Shown here: positions 27,681-38,500 of the stretch, piece by piece
How the letters are laid out: every line of letters begins with the position of its first letter
How positions within the stretch are numbered: the first letter of the stretch is position 1
Assembly (NCBI GenBank): GCA_048263775.1
Contig: JBLXDU010000009.1
Span: 132,593-196,592, forward strand
DNA from: UBA1479 sp048263775
GTDB taxonomy: Bacteria; Pseudomonadota; Alphaproteobacteria; Rhodospirillales; Casp-alpha2
Reading direction: 5' to 3'
Length of the DNA stretch: 64,000 nucleotides
Made by a program: the position numbers and the translations under genes
The notes under the pieces: model-generated
Database searches by the model: none
Told to the model about the DNA's origin: nothing
What the model saw: the letters and a program-made list of their open reading frames with translations, nothing else

Positions 27681-28424
27681 ATGACGACCCTTCCCGCTGA
27701 AACCCAGAAAAAACTGGGCTTGGTCATCGACCTGGATATCTGCGTCGGCTGTCATGCCTGCGCCGTCAACTGCAAGGAATGGAACACTGGCGGTCATATG
27801 GCGCCGCTTACGGATCTCAAGCCCTATGCCGCGAAGCAGCAGGGTGTGTGGTTCAACCGTATCCATTCCTTCGAGACCCAGCGCACGGACGGCAAACCGA
27901 ACCAGACCGTGCATTTTCCGAAATCCTGCCTGCATTGCGAGGACGCGGCCTGTGTCACCGTCTGCCCGACCGGCGCCAGTTTCAAGCGCCGCGCAGACGG
28001 CATCGTGCTGGTCGACGAAACCAAGTGCATCGGTTGCAAGCTGTGCTCCTGGGCCTGCCCTTATGGCGCGCGTGAATACGATTCCGATGCCGGTGTGATG
28101 AAGAAATGCACGCTGTGCATCGACCGCATCTACAACGAAAACATTCCGCAACGCGAACGTGTGCCGGCTTGTGTTTCGACCTGCCCGGCCAGTGCGCGGC
28201 ATTTCGGCGATTTGGGCGATCCCAATTCCGACGTGTCCAAGCTGGTCGCGGCCCGGGGCGGCTACGACCTGATGCCGGAAATGGGCTACAAGCCGACCAA
28301 CAAGTACCTGCCGCCGCGGCCCCGCCGCGCCGATGCGGCGCCGGACGGTCCGACGGATCTGGCCGCCGAGCCCGGACCCGAGAACCCCATCCTGCGCTGG
28401 GTCGACAAGGTCCTGTCCCGCTAA
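27681..28424 (+). CDS. soeB: 4Fe-4S ferredoxin-type electron-transfer subunit, SoeB-like
   Basis: This Fe-S subunit of a molybdoenzyme complex has 247 residues. Four cysteine clusters are visible: DICVGCHACAVNCKEWN, SCLHCEDAACVTVCPTGA, KCIGCKLCSWACPYGAR and KKCTLCIDRI...ACVSTCPASA. They can hold four [4Fe-4S] centres that wire the molybdenum subunit to the membrane. There is no signal peptide. The ATG at 27681 follows GGAGGAGGGC and lies one base after the soeA stop. The C-terminal 40 residues are Pro/Ala-rich with an amphipathic end, probably contacting the membrane subunit. Confidence 0.85.
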   Translation: MTTLPAETQKKLGLVIDLDICVGCHACAVNCKEWNTGGHMAPLTDLKPYAAKQQGVWFNRIHSFETQRTDGKPNQTVHFPKSCLHCEDAACVTVCPTGASFKRRADGIVLVDETKCIGCKLCSWACPYGAREYDSDAGVMKKCTLCIDRIYNENIPQRERVPACVSTCPASARHFGDLGDPNSDVSKLVAARGGYDLMPEMGYKPTNKYLPPRPRRADAAPDGPTDLAAEPGPENPILRWVDKVLSR

Positions 28425-28452
28425 CGCAAAAGAATCAAAGAGAACGCGTGTC

Positions 28453-29400
28453 ATGCATCCGGCATTTTCGGTCATTTTCTTTACGGTTTCCTCCGGCGCG
28501 GGCTACGGCCTGCTGGCATTCATCGGTGTTTTGGGGGCTGCCGGTCTGCTGCCCGCCGACCGCCTGTTCGGGCTGACCGCCATCATCTTGGCGCTTGCCG
28601 CCGTGACGGCGGGCCTGTTGTCCTCGACCTTCCACCTGGGCCATCCGGAACGTGCTTGGCGGGCCTTCAGCCAATGGCGCACAAGCTGGCTGTCCCGCGA
28701 AGGCGTAGCTTCCGTCCTTACCTACGGTCCCGCGGTGGCCTTGGCCGCCGTTTGGATGTGGCCGGACCGTTTCGGCGTCTGGGGCCCCGCCGCGGGCATT
28801 GCATCCGCGGTCATGGCGCTGGTTACCATCTATTGCACGGCCATGATCTACCGTTCACTGGCCACCATTCACCAATGGTCGAATGGCTGGGTTGTGCCTT
28901 CGTATTTGCTGCTGGGACTGGCCACGGGGCTGATCTGGCTGAACGCGCTTTTGGCCCTGTTCGGCGCGGAAAGTTATCTGGTCGCGGTCGCCTCCATGTG
29001 GGGTCTGCTGGCGGCGGCGGCGCTCAAGGTTTTCTACTGGCGGTTCATCGACCGCACGCGCCATGCGGCCACGCCGGAAAGCGCCACGGGCCTGGGGGCC
29101 TTGGGCAAGGTCCGTTATCTGGAAGGCCCGCATACGGAACAAAACTATCTGCTCAATGAAATGGGCTATCGGGTCGCCCGCAAGCATGCCGTGAAGTTAC
29201 GCCGCATCGCCTTGATCGGCGGTTATCTGGCGGCGATCTGCGCCGTTGGCATTGGGCTCAACGTTCAGGGGCCGGGCGAGGGCGCCCTGGCGCTTCTGGG
29301 GGCGGCGCTGGCGACGGCGGGCACGCTGGTCGAACGTTGGCTGTTCTTCGCCGAGGCACGCCACGTGGTGACCCTGTATTACGGCGCGGACCGCGCCTGA
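28453..29400 (+). CDS. soeC: DmsC/NrfD-type membrane anchor subunit, SoeC-like
   Basis: This integral membrane protein has 315 residues and eight likely helices, starting FSVIFFTVSSGAGYGLLAFIGVLG. The segments TFHLGHPERAWRAFSQWRTSWLSREG and IYRSLATIHQWSN are characteristic of DmsC-like quinone-interacting subunits. The role is to anchor SoeAB to the inner face of the membrane and exchange electrons with quinone. It starts 28 bp after soeB and ends the operon. The next gene has its own promoter. Confidence 0.83.
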   Translation: MHPAFSVIFFTVSSGAGYGLLAFIGVLGAAGLLPADRLFGLTAIILALAAVTAGLLSSTFHLGHPERAWRAFSQWRTSWLSREGVASVLTYGPAVALAAVWMWPDRFGVWGPAAGIASAVMALVTIYCTAMIYRSLATIHQWSNGWVVPSYLLLGLATGLIWLNALLALFGAESYLVAVASMWGLLAAAALKVFYWRFIDRTRHAATPESATGLGALGKVRYLEGPHTEQNYLLNEMGYRVARKHAVKLRRIALIGGYLAAICAVGIGLNVQGPGEGALALLGAALATAGTLVERWLFFAEARHVVTLYYGADRA

Positions 29401-29414
29401 TCATTTCTCTGAAG

Positions 29415-29430
29415 TGTGACGCAGATCACT
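29415..29430. promoter_or_regulatory. CRP-like operator upstream of the giant adhesin gene
   Basis: TGTGACGCAGATCACT matches the CRP/FNR-family core TGTGA-N6-TCAC(A) in nine of ten consensus positions. Its centre lies about 58 bases upstream of the start site expected from the adjoining promoter, close to the class I activation position. A nearly identical site lies at 57120-57135. Confidence 0.55.
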
Positions 29431-29445
29431 GTTGGCGCGATCCCT

Positions 29446-29474
29446 TTGACATAGGGTGAGGGTGAGCGTATATC
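29446..29474 (+). promoter_or_regulatory. Sigma-70-type promoter of the adhesin gene
   Basis: A perfect -35 hexamer TTGACA (29446-29451), a 17-base spacer and a -10-like TATATC (29469-29474) are visible. Transcription would start near 29481, leaving an 80-base leader before the ATG at 29561. AGGAG at 29547-29551 is the ribosome binding site. Confidence 0.6.
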
Positions 29475-29560
29475 TGCGCTCACTGATAAAAAGAAAAATA
29501 ACAACGACTTGGGCTCCGTGATGGCATGTTGGAGCAGCCATCCGATAGGAGTTCGACAAA

Positions 29561-32500
29561 ATGGCCGAGACCACCCAGACCCCTGGTGGCACCCCCCAGA
29601 CGCACACGATGTCGGCGTCTGGCGCTGATGTCTTGACCCTACCCGAGGGTCTTTCCGTATCCGAAGCCGAATTCGCGGTCGATGGTTCCGACCTCGTCCT
29701 GACCTTCCCCGATGGGTCGAAGGTCACGGTCGAGAATTACTATGAGCAGGCCCAGCCGCCGCAGCTCGCCTCCGCCGATGGCGCCAACCTTTCCGGCGAC
29801 ATGGTGGTCCAGCTTACGGGCACGCCTGACAGCGCCAATTCCTCCACGATCCAGCAATTCGCCGATGCCGCGTCCGGCACCCAGGTGATCGGCGGCACCG
29901 ACGGTGCGCCGATCGGTACGGTCAAGACACTGAGCGGCGAGGTCTGGGTGACCCGCGCCGACGGGACCCGCGTCCAGCTCCAGGCCGGGGACCAAGTTTA
30001 CCAGGGTGACAGCATCGAAACCGGCCCCAAGGGTGCCATCGGCGTGCTCCTCGCCGACGAAACCACCTTCTCCATGGGTGAAGCCAGCTCGATGGTCCTG
30101 GATGAGATGGTCTACGATCCGGCGACCCAGAACGGCTCCCTCAACGTGTCCGTGGTTCAAGGTGTGTTCACCTTCGTGTCCGGCCAGGTCGCCAAGACCG
30201 ATCCCGACGCCATGAAGATCGACACCCCGGTCGCCACCATCGGTATCCGCGGCACCCAGGTCGGTATCGAAATCCCGCCCGAGGGTGAGGGCGACATGCA
30301 GGTCGTCCTGATGCAGGAAGCGGACGGCTTCGTCGGCGAAGTCGTGATCGAAAACAATTCAGGCCAGGTCGTGATGAACCAGGGTGGGGATTTCGTCTCC
30401 ATCCCGAGCTATGATTCCCAGGCTTCCCAGCGCGGTCACATGACCGACGACGACATCGTCGAGCGCCACGCCACCACCCTGAAGCACCTGCCGGTCGAGT
30501 CCACCGATGGCGACCGCACCTCGGGCAACCACTTCGGTCTGCAGGAAGACGTCGAACAGGGGACCAACCAGGAACAGGGGCAGCAGGACGATCAGCCGTC
30601 CGCCGAGGAACTGGCGAACACGGAAACCGCCGCCGGCGGCAATCAGGACGAGACTCAGCAGCCGACGCCCGAGCTTGATGCGCAGCCCGATTTGACCGAT
30701 CAGCCTTCGGCCGAGGATCTGAACAATCTGGATACGCAGGCCGGTGGTCAGCAGGGCTTCCAGGAAGACTTCACCGACGTCACGACCGAAATCGATCCCT
30801 TCGCTCCGAATCCTCAGGACACAGGGCTCGGCGAGAACAACACCCCCGCAAACAACACAACGCAAGAGACCAACACGGGCACTTCGACAAATAAACCGAG
30901 CGAGACCGAACAGGTCTTCGTCGGCGACGGTGCCTCCGTCAATGCAGGTGCCGGAAGCGGTCTTGAAGACAACGCGATCAATCTGCCGTTGACGGTCAAC
31001 AAGGTCGATGCGAACGACACCCTGTCGGTCACTCTGACTGGAATTCCCGAGGGGTCCGTCCTGCGCAGCGGCGGTACTGAAATCACGGTGACGGGCGGAT
31101 CGGCGATCCTCACCGAGGCTCAGATTTCCGGTCTCAACATCACCCCGCCGGAAAACTATTCCGGCAGCTTCAGCATCAATGTGTCCGCGACCACGATCGA
31201 AGGCGGCGTGATTTCCAACGCAACCACGGGGACCATCAGCGTCGACGTGACGGGCGTGGCCGATGCGCCGACGTTGACCATGTCGGTCGGCGACGAAGTG
31301 TCAGGCGCGGTGCCGTTGAACATCACCGCGACCACGCCGGACACCGACGGCAGCGAAACCGTCAGCGTCACGATCAGTGATATTCCGGTCGGGGCGGTTC
31401 TCAATCTGGGCGGCGGTCTGACCTTTACGGCGACGGACGGCAACACCAGCATTACCCTGTCACCGGAACAGCTTTCCGGGCTGACCATCGTTCCGGTCGG
31501 TGAGGATGAATTTACCCTCAGCGTTACGGCGACGACGACGGAGAGGGATGGCGACAGCAAGACGCTGGCCCCGCAGTCCTTGGTTGTGGATCCGGCCAAT
31601 TTGGCCGATGGCGCGACCCTGGTGTTGGGTGATGTCACCGGCAGCGAGGATACGGCCATCGCTCTGCCGATTTCCATCGACAAGGCGGATGCCGACGAAA
31701 CGGCGGAAATCACCTTGTCTGGGATTCCGCAGGGCGCCACCCTGTCCAACGCCAACGGCCCGATCACGGTCAACGAGGACGGCACGGTGACTCTCACCGA
31801 GGCCGATCTGGAAGGCCTTGAGATCACGCCGCCCTTGAATAGCGACGCGGACATGTCCATCGGCGTTTCCGTTGTCACCATCGACGGTACCAACGTTTCC
31901 GAACCGACAACCGGCACGATCAACGTCGGCGTCGACGGCGTGGCGGATATCCCGACCTTGACCGTCGACAGCGCCTTGTCCGGTGTCGAAGACGGCGGCC
32001 CGATCGCCCTCGATGTTTCGTCCGCGCTGACCGATACGGACGGCTCGGAAACCCTCAGCGTAACCATCTCCGACATTCCGCCGGGCGCGACCGTTACGCT
32101 TGCCAACGGCATTTCCTTCACGGCGTCCGAGGGCAATACCTCGGTCGAATTGACGCCGTCACAGCTGCAGGGCCTGACCGTCACGCCGGCTCCGAACAGC
32201 GGCGCCGACTTCGCGCTGACCGTGACCGCGACCTCGACGGAAGCAAACGGCGATACGGCGACCCAAACCGCAACCATCGACGTTTCCGTCGCCTCTCAGG
32301 CCGACGCGCCGACGGTCACCGTCGACGCCGCTTCCGGCTTGGAAGACGGCGGCTCGATCGCGCTCAATATCGATCCCCAGGCGGCCGCTGAAGACATCAA
32401 CGGCGAGGTTGTGTCCGTGACCATCACGGGCGTGCCCGAGGGGGCGCAGCTTTCCGCCGGTACCTACAACGCCGATACCGGCGAATGGACGGTCGACGCG

Positions 32501-35500
32501 GCTGATCTGGAAGGTCTGTCCGTCACCTTGCCGGAAGACTTCGACACTAACTTCTCTCTGCAGGTCTCGGCCACGGCCCAGGAAACCGATCCGGATACGG
32601 GCGCGGTCACCACGGCGACATCCGATCCGGTGGCGCTTGACGTTTCCGTCATCGCGCAGGCCGATGCGCCGACCGTGTCGGTCGATGCAGTGTCCGGTCT
32701 GGAAGATGGCGCAGCCATTCCGCTGACCATCGACGCCGCCACGGCGGCCGAGGACATCAACGGCGAAATCACCGGCTTCACGGTGTCCGACATCCCCGTC
32801 GGCGCCACCCTGAACCTGCCGGGCGGTTTCACCTTCACGGCGACGGACGGCAACACGTCGATCAATCTGTCGCCGGCCCAGGTCGAAGGTCTGTCGATTT
32901 CCCTGCCTGAAAACTTCGATACGGACTTCTCGCTCTCCGTCACCGCGACGGCGACGGAAACCGATCCGGAAACCGGTGAGGTTACCGAAGCCACCAGTGC
33001 GCCCGTTTCCCTGGACGTCTCCGTCATCGCTCAGGCCGACGCGCCGACGCTCACGGTCGATGCCGCGTCCGGTCTGGAAGACGGCGGCCCGATTGCGCTC
33101 AACATCGACCCGCAGGCGGCTGCCGAGGACATCAACGGCGAGATTGTCTCCGTGACCATCACCGGCGTGCCGGAAGGTGCCACGTTGTCCGCCGGTACGT
33201 TCAACGCCGACACGGGTGAATGGACGGTCGACGCGGCGGACGTGGAAGGCCTGACAGTCTCCCTGCCGGAAGACTTCGACACCGACTTTTCACTGCAGGT
33301 TTCGGCCACGGCGCAGGAAACCGACCCGGACACGGGTGAAGTCACCACGGCGACTTCGAAACCGGTTCCGCTCGACGTTTCCGTCATCGCCCAGGTCGAT
33401 GCGCCGACGGTTGACGTCGAAGCCGCGCTCGGTAACGAAGACACCGCCATCGCGCTGAACATCGATCCGCAGGCCGCGGCCCAGGATATCAACGGTGAAG
33501 TTACGGGAGTGACGATTTCCGGTATCCCCGTGGGCGCCACCCTGAACCTTCCGGGCGGGCAATCCTTCACGGCGACCGATGGCAATTCCAGCGTCACACT
33601 GACTCCGGCGCAGCTTGAAGGTCTGACCATCACGCCGCTGGCTGACAGCGCCGATGACTTCCAACTGACCGTCACCGCGACGGCCACGGAAACCGACCCG
33701 GACACGGGCGAGGTCACCACCGCGACTTCCGATCCGGTCACCTTGGACGTCACCGTTCAGGGCGTGGCCGACGGGGCACAGGTCGGCGACACGACTGCCA
33801 CGGGTATTGAAGACACCGCGATTCCGTTCACGCTCGATGTGTCCGAACTGGATACGGACGGTTCGGAAACACTGTCTGTCACCCTGTCCAATATTCCGGC
33901 GGGCGCGGTTATTACTCGCAACGGCGAAGCGCTTGAAATCGTTGACGGTCAGGTGACCTTGGGCGAGGGCGAACTGGACGGCTTGGCGATCCTGCCGCCG
34001 GTCGATTTCTCGGGCAACCTCGACCTGACCGTCTCGGCGACGACGACGGATGAAGGTGATGTGTCGGAAACGGCGCTGGGGACTGTCTCCATTGACGTGA
34101 CCGGCGTGGCCGATGCGCCGGAACTGGATCTGAACGACGCCCTTGGCAACGAAGACACGGCGATTCCGCTCGACATTTCGGCAACCCTACCAGACGGTTC
34201 GGAAACGCTGAGCCTCAGCATTTCCGGAATCCCTGACGGCGCGGTTTTGACGGTGACGAACCCGGCCGGCAATCCGGTCCAAGTTCACGTTGTCGATGGC
34301 GTCGCGAAAATTCCCAACGGCCTTGTGGGGGGCGACATCGCTATCACCCCGCCGACCGACAGCTCCGACGATTTTGCTCTGACCGTGACGGCAACCTCGA
34401 AGGACGGCGGCTCTATCGCCACGACCCAGGGCACCCTGAACGTGACTGTTCAAGGCGTCGCTGATGGCGCCGTCGTCACCGACACGGTGGCCACGGGCTT
34501 GGAAGACACGCTGATCCCGATCACCGTCGACGTTGCCGAACTGGATACCGACGGGTCGGAAACCCTGTCGGTGACGCTGTCCAACATTCCCCAGGGCGCG
34601 GTTATCCTGCGCAATGGCGAGCCAGTGGCCGTTAACGAAGACGGCACCGTGACCCTTGCCGAAGGCGAACTGGACGGCCTGGCCGTTCTGCCGCCGGCCA
34701 ATTTCTCCGGTGCCTTCGACATCGCCGTGTCGGCGACGACCACGGATGAAGGCGATGTGTCCGAAGCGGCGCTTGGCTCGATCTCCGTCGATGTGGCCGG
34801 CGTTGCCGACGGCGCGGCCCTGAATTTCGATACGGCTGCGGGCGACGAGGACACGGCCATTGCCCTGCCGATCACCATCGACAAGGCCGATGAAAGTGAA
34901 ACCGCCGAGATCACCCTGTCCGGCATTCCGCAGGGGGCCGTTCTGGCCAACGCCAATGGCCCGATCACCGTCAACGAAGACGGCACGGTCGTCCTCAGCG
35001 AAGCCGATCTGGAAGGTTTGCAGATCACCCCGCCGGCCAACAGTGATGTGGACATGCCCATCGGCGTTTCCGTCGTGACCACGGACGGCGACAGCACGTC
35101 CGAGCCGACGACCGGCACGATCACCGTCGGCGTCGACGGCGTGGCCGACGTGCCGACTCTGGAAGTGGGTTCGGCGGTCGAGGGAACCGGCTTCCGCGGC
35201 GATGCGATCCCGCTGGATATCTCCTCTGCTCTGACAGACACCGATGGCTCCGAGACTCTCTCTGTGTCCATTTCCGGCGTGCCCGCCGGTGCCACGCTCA
35301 GCGCCGGCACCTATGACGAAGAGTCCGATACCTGGACCCTGACGCCCCAGGAACTGGAGGGGCTGTCCGTCAGCGTCGCCGATGATTATGACACCGATTT
35401 TCAGCTGACCGTCACCGCGACCTCGACGGAAGGCGACGGCGGCGACACGGCGACCCAGACCGCGACCATCGATATTGATGTTAACCGCGACGTCCTGACC

Positions 35501-38500
35501 GGCGGCGACGACACGTTCCAGATGGACGACGATGCCGTCGTCTACGCGGGCGAGGGCGATGACGTTATCACCGGTACCGACGGCGATGATGCCATTTTCG
35601 GTGAGGCCGGAAACGACATTCTCATCGGCGGCGCCGGCAGCGACCTGCTGGATGGCGGCGACGGCATCGATACGGTCGATTTCTCGGCCCTGGATCCGGA
35701 TTCACCGCTGTACATCGATCTTGGTGAAGGCGAAGCCACGGTCGGCAACGATCTGGATACCCTTGTCAGCATCGAAAACGTCATCGGCGGCGCCGGGGAC
35801 GACATCATCGTCGGTTCCGACGGCGACAACGTGTTGGCCGGCGGTCTTGGCGACGATACGCTCACCGGCGGCGGCGGCGATGACACGATCATCGGCGGCG
35901 ACGGCACGGATACAGCCGTGTTCGAAGACAACTTCGAAGAATTCACCGTCAACCTGGACAGCGACAGCGGTGAGTTGAGCGTCGGCGGCAGCGACCTTGA
36001 CGGCAACGACACCCTGATCGATGTCGAGGTTCTACAGTTCGGCGACCTGACCATCACGGTCGAAGACCTGTTGAACGCGGCCATGCCCGACCTGGATGTG
36101 TCGGCGGTCGATACCAGCACGGTTGAAGACGTGGCCGTGGCCCTGCCGATCAGCGCCTCCCTGGCCGACAGCGTCGCCGACGGCACGGAAACCCTCAGCG
36201 TGACCCTTTCCGGCATTCCCGAAGGGGCGGTACTGAGCGTCGACGGTGTGCCGCTTGACGTTGTCGACGGCGCCATCACCTTCGCCGACGGCGTGGTGCC
36301 CGAAGGCCTGGCCATCCTGCCGCCGCCCAACAGCGCGGAAGACATGCACATCACCGTCAGCGCCACGTCCCAATCCGTGGCCACCGTCGACGGTGTGGCC
36401 CAGACCACGACCAGCGAACAGGTTCTGAACGTCACCGTTGCGCCGGATGCGGAAGCGCCGGTGGTGACCGCCGCCGGGGCCGATGCCTTGACCTTCAACG
36501 AAGATGCCGGCGCCATTGACGTCGGCGCCCTGTTCAGCGCCGTGACTGTGGAACCGGGCGAGGAAATCGCCTCCTTCACCATCGGCGGCCTGCCGGAAGG
36601 TGCCACCCTGTCCGGCCAGGTTACCGACAACGGCGACGGCACCTTCACCATCGCTGCCGAAGATTTGGGCGACGTAAAGCTCAACCTGCCGGAAGACTTC
36701 GATGAGAACTTCTCGCTGCAGGTTTCCGCCACGGCCTCTCAGACCGATCCGGAAACGGGTGACATCGACTACGAAACGTCCGCGCCCATCGACGTGCCGT
36801 TGAACATCATCGCCCAGGCCGATGCGCCGACGGTCACCGTCGATGCCGCTTCGGGCCTGGAAGACGGTGGTCCGATCGCGCTCAACATCGATCCGCAGGC
36901 GGCAGCCCAGGACATCAACGGCGAAGTGGTCTCCGTGACCATCACCGGTGTGCCTGAGGGCGCCACGCTGTCGGCCGGTTCCTACAACGCTGATACCGGC
37001 GCATGGACGGTCGACGCGGCCGACGTGGAAGGCCTCACAGTCTCGCTGCCGGAAGACTTCGATACCGATTTCTCGCTGCAGGTCTCGGCCACGGCACAGG
37101 AAACCGATCCGGAAACCGGAGACGTCACCACGGCGACCTCCACCCCGGTTTCGCTTGATGTTTCCGTCATTGCCCAAGCCGATGCGCCGACCGCGTCGGT
37201 CGAAGCGGCGTCCGGTCTGGAAGACGGCGCGGCCATTCCGTTGACCATCGATGCCACCACGGCGGCGGAGGACATCAACGGCGAGATCACGACCTTCACC
37301 ATCTCCGACATCCCGGTCGGCGCCACCCTGAACCTGCCGGGCGGCCTGACCTTCACGGCCACCGACGGCAACACCTCCGTCGACTTGGACCCGGCCTTGG
37401 TCGATGGCCTTTCGATCTCCTTGCCGGAAGATTTCGACACCGATTTCTCGCTCACCGTCACCGCGACGGCGCAGGAAACCGACCCGGACACGGGCGAGGT
37501 CACCACGGCGACCTCGACCCCGGTGCCGCTCGACGTTTCCGTCATCGCCCAGGCCGACGCGCCGACGGTTACCGTCGATGCCGCTTCCGGCTTGGAAGAC
37601 GGCGGCCCGATTGCGCTGAATATCGATCCCCAGGCGGCTGCCGAAGACATCAACGGCGAGATCGTCTCCGTGACCATCACCGGTGTACCGGAAGGTGCCA
37701 CGTTGTCCGCCGGTACGTTCAATGCAGACACGGGTGAATGGACAGTCGACGCGGCGGACGTGGAAGGCCTCACGGTCTCCCTGCCGGAAGACTTCGACAC
37801 CGATTTCTCGCTGCAGGTCTCTGCCACGGCGCAAGAAACAGACCCGGACACGGGCGAAATCACCACGGCGACCTCGACCCCGGTGCCGCTCGACGTTTCC
37901 GTCATTGCCCAGGTCGATGCACCGACTGCGGTGGTCGATGCGGCCTCCGGTCTGGAAGACGGCGAGGCCATCCCTCTGTCCATCGGCGGCACCACGGCGG
38001 CCGAGGACATCAACGGCGAGATTACCGGCTTCACGGTGTCCGACATTCCCGTCGGCGCGACCCTGAACCTGCCGGGCGGATTCACCTTCACGGCGACGGA
38101 AGGCAACACGTCGATTGACCTGTCGCCGGCCCAGGTCGAAGGACTTTCGATCTCCTTGCCGGAAGACTTTGATACCGACTTCTCGCTGACCGTCACGACG
38201 ACGGCGCAGGAAACGGACCCGGATACGGGCGAGGTCACCGAAGCCACCAGTGCGCCTGTTTCCCTGGGGGTTTCGGTCGGTGCCGTTGCCGATGCGCCGA
38301 CGGTCACCGTCGATGCGGCGTCCGGTCTTGAAGACGGCGACCCGATTGCGCTCAACATTGATCCGCAGGCGGCGGCACAGGACATCAATGGTGAGATCGT
38401 CTCCGTGACCATCACGGGCGTGCCGGAAGGGGCGACCCTGTCGGCCGGCTCCTATAACGCCGAGACGGGCGAATGGACGGTTGATGCCGCTGATGTGGAA

